The position numbers and the translations under genes are program-made. From the NCBI RefSeq assembly GCF_030867385.1, contig NZ_JAPFBJ010000001.1:806001-870000 (forward strand): a stretch of 64,000 nt of DNA. The letters are read 5' to 3'. This document shows positions 18,314 to 26,884 of the stretch, in pieces (position 1 is the stretch's first letter; each line of letters begins with the position of its first letter). This DNA comes from Sphingobium sp. DEHP117 (lineage in GTDB: Bacteria > Pseudomonadota > Alphaproteobacteria > Sphingomonadales > Sphingomonadaceae). Under the pieces are notes generated by a model that was given only the letters and a program-made list of their open reading frames with translations, did no database searches and had not been told where the DNA came from.

Positions 18314-19588
18314 TTACCAACGTCTTTCGAATTTGTTGCGGAGGTAGATAGCGATGCTGTTCATGCTGAGCAGGAAGAGCAGCAGCACGATGATCGCGGC
18401 GGAGGTCTTTTCGACGAAGCCTTTGCTGACTTCATCCGACCACAGGAAGATCTGCACCGGCAGCACGGTGGCGGGGTCGGTGATGCCGCCGGGCGGGCTG
18501 GCGATGAACGCGCGCATGCCGATCATCAGCAACGGCGCCGTCTCGCCCAGCGCGCGGGCCATGCCGATGATCGTGCCGGTCATGATGCCCGGCAGCGCCA
18601 GCGGCAGCACGTGGTGGAAGACGACCTGTATCGGCGATGCACCGATGCCGAGCGCCGCGTCGCGGATCGAGGGGGGCACCGCCTTGATCGCGTTGCGCCC
18701 GGCGATGACGATCACGGGCATCGTCATCAGCGCCAACGTCAGGCCGCCAACGAGCGCGGCTGATCGAGGCAGGTGCAGAACGTTGAGGAACACCGCGAGG
18801 CCGAGCAACCCAAAGATGATCGAGGGCACCGCCGCAAGGTTGTTGATCGACACTTCGATCATGTCGGTCCAGCGGTTGCGGGGCGCATATTCCTCAAGAT
18901 AGAGCGCCGCAAGCACGCCCACCGGAAAGCTCAGCAACAGCGTTACAGCCATCGTCAGCAGCGACCCCTTGAACGCGCCCCAGATGCCGACCTGCGTCGG
19001 GTCCGTACCGTCGCTGGAGGTGAGGAAATCCCAGTTGATCGCGCGGCTTGTCAGTCCTGCCTTCTCCAGCCGGGCATAAGCCGCTTCGGCGGCAGGCTGG
19101 CCCTCGGATTTCGCCGCGACGTCCAGCTCGGCCGAGGCGGGCAGGTGGAGCGTCACGCTCTTTTGCAGGATCGCCGGGTCCGCCTTCACCGCATCGCGCA
19201 CCACCAGCCATGCGCCGGGTGCGATCCACGCACCGTCCTTGCCCAGCGCGCTGGTGGCCGCCTGATCCGTCAATGCCTGCCAGTTGACGCTGGAGAGCAC
19301 TGCCTCTGCCCCTTCGCCGCGAAGGCTGGCGGGGTCGATCACGATCGGCGCTTTCGGGAAATCAACACGCACCGCAATCTCGGTGCGCGTAAAGCCCCCC
19401 AGGCCGCCGCTCAACATCGAGATCATCAGATAGGCCAGGAACCCGGCGGACATCAGGATCGCCGCGAGACCGATGCGGCGAAAGCGACGCTCGGACGCAT
19501 AGCGCGAGGCTATGCGCTTGCGCATGGCATCGCCTTTCCAGTCTGTCGGCTGGCGGCGCAGCGCGTCGGGCGAAACAGGCGCGTTCAT
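18314..19588 (-). CDS. pstA: Phosphate ABC transporter permease PstA (long form)
   Basis: Membrane channel subunit paired with PstC. At 424 aa it is longer than E. coli PstA: the first 170 residues include an N-terminal membrane helix and a periplasmic domain of the DUF3333 type before the permease core. The core has six helices and the EAA loop that contacts PstB ([20 protein letters not shown]). It overlaps pstC by four bases. The long N-terminal domain is normal for alphaproteobacterial PstA. Confidence 0.96.
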   Translation of the reverse strand: MNAPVSPDALRRQPTDWKGDAMRKRIASRYASERRFRRIGLAAILMSAGFLAYLMISMLSGGLGGFTRTEIAVRVDFPKAPIVIDPASLRGEGAEAVLSSVNWQALTDQAATSALGKDGAWIAPGAWLVVRDAVKADPAILQKSVTLHLPASAELDVAAKSEGQPAAEAAYARLEKAGLTSRAINWDFLTSSDGTDPTQVGIWGAFKGSLLTMAVTLLLSFPVGVLAALYLEEYAPRNRWTDMIEVSINNLAAVPSIIFGLLGLAVFLNVLHLPRSAALVGGLTLALMTMPVIVIAGRNAIKAVPPSIRDAALGIGASPIQVVFHHVLPLALPGIMTGTIIGMARALGETAPLLMIGMRAFIASPPGGITDPATVLPVQIFLWSDEVSKGFVEKTSAAIIVLLLFLLSMNSIAIYLRNKFERRW

Positions 19589-20991
19589 TCGTAAGCCTCG
19601 CGATAGCGCTTCACAACCTGAAGCGCGACGATGTTGAGCAGCAGAGTGACGACGAACAGCACCAGGCCGAGCGCGAAGGCGGCGAGCGTCTTCGCGCTGT
19701 CGAACTCCTGATCGCCGGTCAGGAGCTGGACGATCTGCGTGGTGACGGTGGTTACGCTGGCGAACGGATTGAGCGTGAGGTTGGCGGCAAGCCCTGCGGC
19801 CATCACCACGATCATCGTCTCGCCGATCGCGCGGCTGACAGCGAGCAGCACGCCGCCGACCACCCCGGGCAGCGCGGCGGGGATCAGCACCTGCCGGATC
19901 GTCTCACTCGTCGTCGCACCCATGGCGAGGCTGCCGTCACGCATGGATTGCGGTACGCTGTTGATGCTGTCGTCCGCCATCGAGGAAACGAACGGAATGA
20001 TCATCACGCCCATGACAAGCCCCGCCGCCAGCGCGCTTTCCGAAGAAGCGTTGTGAATGCCGATCCATGCCGCAAAATCGCGCATGTTGGGGGCGATGGT
20101 GAGCGCTGCGAAATAGCCGTACACCACCGTGGGCACACCGGCGAGCACCTCCAGCATGGGCTTCAGCCAGGCACGCGCGGCCGGCTTGGCATATTGGGTG
20201 AGGTAGATCGCGCTCATCAGGCCCAGCGGGATCGCGACGAACATCGCGATGATCGCCCCGATGAAGATCGTGCCCCAGAACAGCGGCACCGCGCCAAACG
20301 CGTTTTCATTGCCATATCCCATCGCGGCGGACTGTGGCGACCATTTGAGGCCGAACAGAAAGTCGAGCGGGCTGACCATCGAGAAGAAGCGCAGCGATTC
20401 CCACAGGAGCGAGCCTACGATGCCCACGGTGGTGACGATGGCGATCAATGAAGCGAGCAGCAGCGCGGACATCACCACCCGCTCCACCTTGGTGCGCGCT
20501 CTGAAATCCGGACGGATGCGCGTGAAGGCGAAGGCGCCTCCCGCAAGAGCGAGCATCAGCGCCGCGAGCGCGCCGCCGAGCGAATAGAATCTGTTGGCGG
20601 AGCGATATGGCTCGATCAGCGCGTTGGCACGAGGGTCGAATGCCGCCTGCGCATTGCCCTGCGCGATGTTGCGCGCCTCGCTGAGAATGGCGGAGCGACT
20701 CATCGCGTCCATCGGCAGCGCGGCGGCGGCCGGATCCTGCAGTACACGGCCGGTCACGAGGCCGGGCATCACGTTGGCCCAGATGGCGAGGAACACTAGC
20801 GCCGGTCCCAGTACCCAGAGCGCTGCATACCAGCCATGATAGGAGGGCAGGGAATGAAGCAGCGGACGTTTCCGGGAGCGATCGCCGGTCTGTGACGCAG
20901 CCGGGGCCAGCCGCATAGCTTTGGCGCGCGCAGACAGCCAGGCGATCAGCCCCAGACCCAAAATCAGCGTGATGATTGCAACCCCGTTCAC
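19585..20991 (-). CDS. pstC: Phosphate ABC transporter permease PstC (long form)
   Basis: Second permease subunit of the Pst importer. The 468-aa product has an N-terminal membrane helix, a periplasmic extension with a second helix (to about residue 165), then the permease core with the EAA loop (SLAMGATTSETIRQVLIPAA). Start is GTG at 20991, 38 bases after pstS. The extended N-terminus mirrors that of PstA, suggesting they interact. Confidence 0.95.
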   Translation of the reverse strand: MNGVAIITLILGLGLIAWLSARAKAMRLAPAASQTGDRSRKRPLLHSLPSYHGWYAALWVLGPALVFLAIWANVMPGLVTGRVLQDPAAAALPMDAMSRSAILSEARNIAQGNAQAAFDPRANALIEPYRSANRFYSLGGALAALMLALAGGAFAFTRIRPDFRARTKVERVVMSALLLASLIAIVTTVGIVGSLLWESLRFFSMVSPLDFLFGLKWSPQSAAMGYGNENAFGAVPLFWGTIFIGAIIAMFVAIPLGLMSAIYLTQYAKPAARAWLKPMLEVLAGVPTVVYGYFAALTIAPNMRDFAAWIGIHNASSESALAAGLVMGVMIIPFVSSMADDSINSVPQSMRDGSLAMGATTSETIRQVLIPAALPGVVGGVLLAVSRAIGETMIVVMAAGLAANLTLNPFASVTTVTTQIVQLLTGDQEFDSAKTLAAFALGLVLFVVTLLLNIVALQVVKRYREAYE

Positions 20992-21029
20992 GTCGCCCGA
21001 TTCCCTTTTTGTTTGATGGGCCGGCTCTA

Positions 21030-22091
21030 TTATTTCAGGTCGCTGCCGTCCATCGCCGTCAGTGACTTGGCGACCTCGGCATTCTTGGCGCGGGTCTCGT
21101 CCGTCGCAGCGACCATGCCGCGCTTGGCGAGATATCCACCCGGCTCCCAGGCCTTGGCGAACTCGGCGACATATTGCTGGAGGCCGGGAATGGCCTGCAG
21201 ATGCGCCTTCTTCACATAGATATAAAGGGGGCGCGCGCCCGGATATTTGCCGCTGGCAACATTGTCATAGGTTGCCTCGACGCCGTTCAGCGGAATGTCC
21301 TTCAGCGTCGTGCGGTTTTCCTCGAGGAAGCTGAAGCCGAAGATGCCGACGCTGTTCGGGTTCGCGCCGAGTTTGGAGACGATGAGATTGTCGTTCTCGC
21401 CCGAGTCGACATATTTCCCGTCCTCGCGCACGCGGGTGCAGGTGGCCTTATAGGCCTTCTCGTCCTTCTCCTTCAGTTCCTTCATCGCCGGATCACTCTG
21501 GCAGCCCTTTTCGAGGATCAGCTCTGCCAGCGAATCGCGCGTGCCGGAGGTAGAGGGTGGGCCGAAGACCGAGATGGCGACCTTGGGCAGGCTGGGGTCG
21601 ACATCGGCCCAGGTCTGCGTCTTGTTCTCGCCCTTGCCGAACGGATTGGCGGCCAGCGCCTTATACACCAGCTCCGGCGTCAACTTGAATCCGGGGCCCT
21701 TGTTCGATTCGGCGAAAGCGAGGCCGTCGACACCGATCTGGATCTCGACGATTTCCTTGACGCCATTGGCCTGGCAGCTCTCAAACTCGCTCTTCTTCAT
21801 CCGGCGCGAGGCGTTTTCGATGTCGGGGTGCTGTGGGCCCACGCCGGCGCAAAACAGCTTCATGCCCGCGCCCGTGCCGGTCGATTCGACGATGGGGGAT
21901 TTCATGCCCGCATTGTTCTGAACAAACTGCTCGGCAACGGCGGTGGCGAACGGATAGACGGTTGAGGAGCCGACCGCGCGAATCTGGTCACGCGCGCTGC
22001 CGCCGCCACCGGTGCTCGCCTGATCCTGACAGGCCGTGAGCATCGTCGCACAGGCAAGGGCGGATACGGCGAAAACTGCTCTTTTGCTCAT
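21030..22091 (-). CDS. pstS: Phosphate-binding lipoprotein PstS
   Basis: High-affinity periplasmic phosphate receptor. The 353-aa product is a lipoprotein (lipobox LTAC, Cys21) with the phosphate-binding motifs VGSSTVYPFATAVAEQF, ESTGTGAGMKLFC and PPSTSGTRDSLAELIL. The RBS GAGGAG precedes ATG 22091. A strong Pho box lies directly upstream, and the gene is followed by pstC, pstA, pstB, phoU and phoB. Confidence 0.97.
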   Translation of the reverse strand: MSKRAVFAVSALACATMLTACQDQASTGGGGSARDQIRAVGSSTVYPFATAVAEQFVQNNAGMKSPIVESTGTGAGMKLFCAGVGPQHPDIENASRRMKKSEFESCQANGVKEIVEIQIGVDGLAFAESNKGPGFKLTPELVYKALAANPFGKGENKTQTWADVDPSLPKVAISVFGPPSTSGTRDSLAELILEKGCQSDPAMKELKEKDEKAYKATCTRVREDGKYVDSGENDNLIVSKLGANPNSVGIFGFSFLEENRTTLKDIPLNGVEATYDNVASGKYPGARPLYIYVKKAHLQAIPGLQQYVAEFAKAWEPGGYLAKRGMVAATDETRAKNAEVAKSLTAMDGSDLK

Positions 22092-22163
22092 GCTTATCTC
22101 CTCAAAAAGCGGCGTGGCCGGTCCCTTGGGAACGGGGCCATAACGGTGCTTGATGCACCCATT

Positions 22164-22192
22164 GTGACGGTTTGATTGCAGTTTTATGACAA
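22164..22192 (-). promoter_or_regulatory. Pho box overlapping the phoR stop, upstream of pstS
   Basis: On the minus strand TTGTCAT (22192-22186), CTGCAAT (22181-22175) and CCGTCAC (22170-22164) form three seven-base half-sites with an exact 11-bp period, the PhoB binding pattern. The first half-site includes the phoR stop codon TAA. The site places PhoB about 75 bases before the pstS start, so pstSCAB-phoU-phoB can be induced separately from phoR. Confidence 0.8.
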
Positions 22193-23467
22193 TGTCTCTG
22201 GCGCGCTGTTTTCGGTGTCCTTACCGTCCCGTTCGTCGCTGCGATCCGCCTGCGGCAACAGCACCGAGACTGTGGTGCCCTTGCCCATCACGCTCGCGAT
22301 ATCGAGCCTGCCCCGATGCCGCTCGACGATGTGCTTCACGATGGCGAGGCCAAGGCCCGTGCCGCCCAATGCGCGGCTCCGGCCCGAATCGACCCGATAA
22401 AAACGTTCGGTCAGGCGGGGCAGATGGTCTGGCGGAATGCCTTCGCCCTCGTCGCTGACCTCCAGCCGGATCATCCCCGGTTCCACGGCGCGCGCCTGCA
22501 CCGTGATGGGCGTACCAGGCCGGCCATATTTGGCGCTGTTGCTCACAAGATTGTGCAGCAGCTGGCCGATCTGGAGGCGGTCGCCCTGCACCGGGGGAAG
22601 ATCGTCACCGATGGCCGAGACGATATCGCCGCCGCGCTCGCCCAGATTCTGGCGTGAAACGGAAAGCACTTCGGCGATGAGATCGGGCATCGCGATCATC
22701 TCCGTCGGCAGGCGATGCTTGTCCGCCTCTATGCGCGAGAGCGACATGAGGTCATCGACCAGCTGCCGCATCCGCCTCGCTTCGCTCTCAAGGATGGAAA
22801 GGAAGCGCGCCCGCGTTTGCGCGTCGCCACCTGCGTTGGGGTCCTGAAGTGTCTCTATGAACCCCAGGATTGCAGCGAGTGGCGTTCGCAGCTCGTGGCT
22901 GGCGTTGGCAACGAAATCGCCGCGTGCCCGCTCGGCGGCATGAAGGTCTGTCTCGTCGTCGAGAAAAACGAACAGGCGCTGGCTATCGAGCGGGATGATT
23001 CGCATGGCCCAGCGCTGCGCCCGCGTCCCCAGCCCGACGATGTCGATCTTCGTGGGAGCGGTCAGAGCGTCCGCACTGGTAAGGCGCTCCGCCGCAGCCG
23101 GGTGGCGGATGGCGATGCGCACGTCCTCGCCCAGTATATGCTGGCCGAGCAGCTTGAGCGCGGGAGAGTTCGCGGTGAGCACGCGTCCGCCGGCAATGAT
23201 CAGAACGGGGGCATCCAACCCATGGATGATGCTGCGAAAGGCGGGCAGGTCCACATAGTCTTCCCGTGGGCTTAGCTTCTCCGCCGGGGGTGGAGGGGCT
23301 ATATGCTCCTCCTCCGGATGAAGCATCAGGAAGGTCAGAACCAACGAGCTCGCTACCAATATCGCGATAACGTCCAGCCCCGCGCCCACGATCAATGCCG
23401 CGCCGATGGACACCAGTATCACCGTCAGCGCGGTGGCAAGCTGAAGGCTCCTGCCCTGAATCATCAT
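22184..23467 (-). CDS. phoR: Phosphate regulon sensor kinase PhoR
   Basis: Membrane histidine kinase that phosphorylates PhoB under phosphate limitation. The 427-aa protein has two N-terminal membrane helices (LATALTVILVSIGAALIVG and VIAILVASSLVLTFLML), a PAS domain (about 75-180), HisKA with the phospho-acceptor His in ANASHELRTPLAAILGF, and an HATPase domain with N-box (LLHNLVSNSAKYG) and G boxes (SDEGEGIPPD, GGTGLGLAIVKHI). A GTG at 23473 is in frame two codons upstream; ATG 23467 is preferred. It is the first gene of the pst-pho run. Confidence 0.95.
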   Translation of the reverse strand: MMIQGRSLQLATALTVILVSIGAALIVGAGLDVIAILVASSLVLTFLMLHPEEEHIAPPPPAEKLSPREDYVDLPAFRSIIHGLDAPVLIIAGGRVLTANSPALKLLGQHILGEDVRIAIRHPAAAERLTSADALTAPTKIDIVGLGTRAQRWAMRIIPLDSQRLFVFLDDETDLHAAERARGDFVANASHELRTPLAAILGFIETLQDPNAGGDAQTRARFLSILESEARRMRQLVDDLMSLSRIEADKHRLPTEMIAMPDLIAEVLSVSRQNLGERGGDIVSAIGDDLPPVQGDRLQIGQLLHNLVSNSAKYGRPGTPITVQARAVEPGMIRLEVSDEGEGIPPDHLPRLTERFYRVDSGRSRALGGTGLGLAIVKHIVERHRGRLDIASVMGKGTTVSVLLPQADRSDERDGKDTENSAPETLS

Positions 23468-23480
23468 GTGCACTCTGGAT

Positions 23481-23514
23481 TATTCTAAAGAATATTGCGA
23501 TGGAATGATGACAG
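23481..23514. promoter_or_regulatory. Palindrome and Pho half-site between phoR and the HPr-rel-A-type cluster
   Basis: Only about 72 bases separate the divergent phoR and 23540 genes. They contain the 14-bp palindrome TATTCT-AA-AGAATA (23481-23494) and a perfect PhoB half-site CTGTCAT on the minus strand (23508-23514); the expected second half-site 11 bp away (CCATCGC) is poor. Confidence 0.45.
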
Positions 23515-23539
23515 TTTTGTAGAGGGCGGGTGGGACAAT

Positions 23540-23983
23540 ATGAGCGAACGCAAGCCGGACGACGCCGAGGCGCTGCCGCCCACGCAAGAGCAGGCGGAAA
23601 CCTCGGCACCCGGGCGGGAGGTCGCAAGGCGCAGATTGCTGCTCGGCGGTGGGCTGGCGGCGGCTTCGGCGGTCGTGTCGGTCCGCCCCGCGCTGGCGCA
23701 GACGGCGGCCTCGGTTTTGCATTGCCAGATTCCGGTTCCTGATCCCTCAAGGGCCGGTCAGGCAATCGCCGCCGATGGCACGATAGTGCCCGCCGGTACG
23801 CAAGGATCGTTCCCCGCGAGCGGGCGGCCGTTCACCGGCGAAGAGGTGAAGGCGGCGCTGCGCGGTCGCACGCTGCCGGGCACCAGCTATGAGCAGAGCC
23901 GCGCCTACCTCAATTATATCCGCCGCCTGCAAAGCGGGACCAGCGGCTTCACCTGCTACGCTTCGTTGCAGATGCCGCGCTGA
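23540..23983 (+). CDS. Tat-signal exported protein, possible substrate of the adjacent HPr-rel-A-type genes
   Basis: Function unknown. The 147-aa product has a hydrophilic N-terminus of about 28 residues, then a Tat-like signal (ARRRLLLGGGLAAASAVVS, with RRR before the hydrophobic core) ending near ALAQ (residue 54). The mature part of about 93 residues contains two cysteines, in VLHCQIPVPD (Cys62) and GFTCYAS (Cys139). Two bases after its stop comes the PqqD-like gene, with two more genes overlapping behind, so it heads a four-gene operon. This position makes it the natural candidate for the protein the cluster modifies or handles (inference). Confidence 0.75.
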   Translation: MSERKPDDAEALPPTQEQAETSAPGREVARRRLLLGGGLAAASAVVSVRPALAQTAASVLHCQIPVPDPSRAGQAIAADGTIVPAGTQGSFPASGRPFTGEEVKAALRGRTLPGTSYEQSRAYLNYIRRLQSGTSGFTCYASLQMPR

Positions 23984-23985
23984 CG

Positions 23986-24294
23986 GTGATGGCAGCGGCA
24001 GGCGCGCAAGGCTATGCGCGGTGCGCGGAAGGGGGGCTGGTCTGGCGCGAGCTGGATGGCCTGGTGCTGGTCTATCACCGCCCCTCCGGGCAGACGCACA
24101 TGCTGGCCTCGCCGCTGCCGGAGATCATGGCAGCGCTAACGGACAATCCACAATTGCCCTCAGCTTTGTTGGCCCATCTTTCCGAAGCATATGATCTGGC
24201 CGATGATGACGATGGGCTTGCCGCGCTCGAATTGCACCTCGCGGAGTTGACGGCTCTCGGGCTGATCAGGAGCGCGCCATGCGCCACGCCCTGA
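23986..24294 (+). CDS. PqqD-like peptide chaperone, HPr-rel-A type
   Basis: About 102 aa with the PqqD-like winged-helix layout: a beta-strand core (GLVWRELDGLVLVYHRPSGQTHMLASPLPEIMAAL), then helices (LLAHLSEAYDL, LAALELHLAELTALGLI). PqqD family proteins bind a peptide leader and deliver it to a modifying enzyme. A GTG at 23986 and ATG at 23989 are both possible starts. Its end overlaps the kinase gene by 16 bases. The combination with an HprK-like kinase and a nucleotidyltransferase matches what annotation pipelines call the HPr-rel-A system; its substrate and chemistry are not established. Confidence 0.85.
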   Translation: MMAAAGAQGYARCAEGGLVWRELDGLVLVYHRPSGQTHMLASPLPEIMAALTDNPQLPSALLAHLSEAYDLADDDDGLAALELHLAELTALGLIRSAPCATP

Positions 24295-25145
24295 CGCTCG
24301 GAATAGGCCCCGCGACCTTTCGAATAGGCTCCGAATGGGGCCAACCCATCGACCAGCTAAGCGCGCTCTATGCTGCCTACCCACAGGACGCCGCAGCAGT
24401 GGCGGACTACACGGTGCGGCTTGAGCCTGCCGGGCCTTTGCGGCGCTGGTGGCGGCCTTCGGTGCGGATCGCGGGGGACCATATGCTGCCCGATGCCGCG
24501 CCGATGGCTCTGCGCCATGGGCTGCTCGCCGCCGAGATGGGGATGAACCTGCAAATGGCGCTGGGGTGGCGGCGGCATCTGCTGATCCATGCCAGCAGCG
24601 TCGAGAAAGACGGTCGGGCGCTGGTGATGACCGGCGAGTCCGGATCGGGCAAGTCCACGCTCGCGGCGCTGCTGGGCGAGCGCGGCTGGCGTTTCATGGG
24701 TGACGAATTCGCCCTGCTCGATCTGTCGGACGGGGGCGTGCACCCCTTTCCGCGACTCGTATCCCTCAAGAATGCCGCGATTGAAGCGATGCGCGCTGAA
24801 GTGGGGGACAGCGCGCGCTTCGGTCCGTTGCTGGAGGATACGCCAAAAGGCGCGATCCGGCATCTCGTGCCGCCTGCCGATGCCATTGCCCGCATGCGTG
24901 AGGCGGCCGTGCCCGCCCTTCTGCTGTTCCCGCGCTATGGCGTCGCGCGCGATGTAAGGCCGGTGGGGCAGGGGGAAGTCTTCATGCGCCTGACGCAGGC
25001 GTCCACCAACTATGTCGCGCTTGGGGAGGAGGGGTTCGAAGCGCTGCACCGCTTCGTTACCGAGGTTCCCGCGCTGGCGATCGATTATGAGAGCGGCGAC
25101 GAGGCCGCTGCCATGATCGACGAGTTGTGGAGCGCATTGCCATGA
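24279..25145 (+). CDS. HprK-related kinase A
   Basis: The 288-aa protein resembles the catalytic domain of HPr kinase/phosphorylase: Walker A GESGSGKST at residues 119-127, preceded by the beta strand HLLIHASSVEKDGRALVMT and followed by the acidic motif FMGDEFALLDL (about 140-149). There is no partner HPr gene here, so phosphorylation of a serine in some other protein or peptide is the inference. The first 100 residues are a domain of unknown role. Overlaps the PqqD-like gene by 16 bases and the next gene by four. Confidence 0.9.
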   Translation: MRHALTLGIGPATFRIGSEWGQPIDQLSALYAAYPQDAAAVADYTVRLEPAGPLRRWWRPSVRIAGDHMLPDAAPMALRHGLLAAEMGMNLQMALGWRRHLLIHASSVEKDGRALVMTGESGSGKSTLAALLGERGWRFMGDEFALLDLSDGGVHPFPRLVSLKNAAIEAMRAEVGDSARFGPLLEDTPKGAIRHLVPPADAIARMREAAVPALLLFPRYGVARDVRPVGQGEVFMRLTQASTNYVALGEEGFEALHRFVTEVPALAIDYESGDEAAAMIDELWSALP

Positions 25146-26134
25146 GCGCGCGGGCGCTGGTGGCGCTGCTCCGCGATCCCGTCCGCGCGAGTGCCTTGGC
25201 CGAAAGCGAGTGGAACGGAATAATCTCCGCCGCCCGCGCAGAGCGCCTGCTTGGCACGCTCGCCGTGCGGCTGGAAGGCGTCGATGTGCCCGATCCGGTG
25301 AGCGCGATCCTTGCGGATGCTCAGCTGGACGCCGAGCGGGAAAAACGCATCGCCTTGTGGGAAGCGAACCGCGCCGCCGCCGCCCTCGCACCGCTTGGGC
25401 TGGAGCCGATCCTGCTGAAAGGCGCCGCCTATGCTGCGGCCGGGCTGCGGGCCGGGAAGGGCCGGATGATCGGGGACCTCGATATTCTCGTGCCGCGAGA
25501 TCGGCTGGATGAGGCGGAGGCCGCTCTGCTTGCCGCCGGGTGGGAGTGGGTGAAGCCGGATCCCTATGACGACGCCTATTACCGCCGCTGGATGCACGAG
25601 CTGCCGCCGCTGATCCATCGGGAGCGTGACCGGATGATCGACGTCCACCACACCATTCTCCCGCTCACCGCCCGGCCCCGGCCAGACGCGGCGGCGCTGA
25701 TCACGCAGAGTGTGGAGCTCGGTGGCGGGCTGCTGGTGCTGTCACAGGAGGACAGGGTGCTGCACGCCGTCGCGCATATGATGGCGGACGGAGATCTTTC
25801 AGGAGGTTTGAGAAACCTGTGGGATATCCGATGTCTGCTTGCCGATATTGAGGATAAATCGGCACTAGATCGGCGCGCGGCGCATCATGGATTAACTGCC
25901 CATCTGGCGCGGGCGCGGCGGCTCGTGGCCCATGTCTATGGTGATGGCCTGCGTTTGACCTTCGCCGACCGTCTCTTCGTCCGCCGCCTTCTGTCCCGTG
26001 ACGCGTGGGGGCAGGACAGCCGCAAATGGCTCGGCCTCGCCTTCTACATCCGTTCGCATCTGCTACGGATGCCGCCGCTCATGCTGATGCGGCATTTGTG
26101 GACGAAATGGCGAAAAGGCCATCGGCCTGCCTAG
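25142..26134 (+). CDS. Nucleotidyltransferase-family protein, HPr-rel-A type
   Basis: The 330-aa protein carries the nucleotidyltransferase core of the polymerase-beta-like (MNT/DUF) superfamily: ILLKGAAYAAAGL, then RMIGDLDILVPRDRLDEAEA with the GDxD metal motif. A histidine-rich stretch (YRRWMHELPPLIHRERDRMIDVHHTI) follows. Start ATG 25142 overlaps the kinase stop (ATGA). Last gene of the HPr-rel-A-type operon. Its stop TAG overlaps the gph stop on the other strand in a shared CTAG. Confidence 0.85.
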   Translation: MSARALVALLRDPVRASALAESEWNGIISAARAERLLGTLAVRLEGVDVPDPVSAILADAQLDAEREKRIALWEANRAAAALAPLGLEPILLKGAAYAAAGLRAGKGRMIGDLDILVPRDRLDEAEAALLAAGWEWVKPDPYDDAYYRRWMHELPPLIHRERDRMIDVHHTILPLTARPRPDAAALITQSVELGGGLLVLSQEDRVLHAVAHMMADGDLSGGLRNLWDIRCLLADIEDKSALDRRAAHHGLTAHLARARRLVAHVYGDGLRLTFADRLFVRRLLSRDAWGQDSRKWLGLAFYIRSHLLRMPPLMLMRHLWTKWRKGHRPA

Positions 26135-26796
26135 GCCTCCCACGCCTCCAGCATCGTCACCAGATCATCGAACCGATGCAAGATCGCGTCCGCGCCTAAC
26201 TCTGCGCTCACATCCACAAACCCGAAGCTCACGGCGATGCTCGCCATTCCCGCATTCTTCGCCCCGTCTATATCGTTCGACGTGTCACCCAGAAACACGC
26301 AGCGCCCGCCACCCGCGCGCCGAACCATTTCGTGCAGGGGTTCGGGATGCGGCTTGGCTTTCCCCACGGTGTCGCCGCCTACGATCGCGTCGAACACCGG
26401 CTCCAGCTTCAGCGCGCGCAACAGCGGCAATGTGAACCGCTCGAATTTGTTGGTGCACACCGCGAGCTTCATTCCCCGCCCGCGCAGTTCCGCCATCGCT
26501 TCCGCCGCGCCGGGGTAAAGCCGGGTGTGATCGGTCAGATGCTCCTGATACCAGGCCATCAGCACGGGCGTGAGCTGGTCCAGCAGGTCCGGCGTATAGT
26601 CGCCCGATGCCTTCAAGGCCCGCTCCAGCATAACGCGCGTGCCTTTGCCGACGAAACGCTTGATCTCGTCCACCTCGTGCGGCGGCAGGCCGACGGTGGA
26701 GAGGGTATAGTTCACGGCGGCGGCAAGATCGAGGCTGCTGTCCACCAGGGTGCCGTCAAGGTCAAAACCAACGATGTCGAAAGGAATTTGTGCCAT
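26131..26796 (-). CDS. gph: Phosphoglycolate phosphatase
   Basis: HAD-family phosphatase that removes 2-phosphoglycolate, a by-product of DNA repair. The 221-aa protein has HAD motif I FDLDGTLVDSS, motif II around AVCTNKFERFTLPLLR, and motif IV VFLGDTSNDIDGAKNAGM. The cap helix and lengths agree with Gph. ATG 26796 is the family start; an upstream ATG at 26808 is less likely. Confidence 0.92.
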   Translation of the reverse strand: MAQIPFDIVGFDLDGTLVDSSLDLAAAVNYTLSTVGLPPHEVDEIKRFVGKGTRVMLERALKASGDYTPDLLDQLTPVLMAWYQEHLTDHTRLYPGAAEAMAELRGRGMKLAVCTNKFERFTLPLLRALKLEPVFDAIVGGDTVGKAKPHPEPLHEMVRRAGGGRCVFLGDTSNDIDGAKNAGMASIAVSFGFVDVSAELGADAILHRFDDLVTMLEAWEA

Positions 26797-26884
26797 CGCC
26801 GCGCCCATGCCTTCAGAGCTGTGGCATTGGCAAGCCAAACATGGCAGAGGGGCGATGCATGTGTGGTGTTTTGCATGAGGTCGG

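Noticed and set aside
18314..20991. PstA and PstC look too long compared with E. coli
   Set aside because: The extra N-terminal periplasmic domains are typical of alphaproteobacterial PstA/PstC, so this is not a fusion or frameshift.
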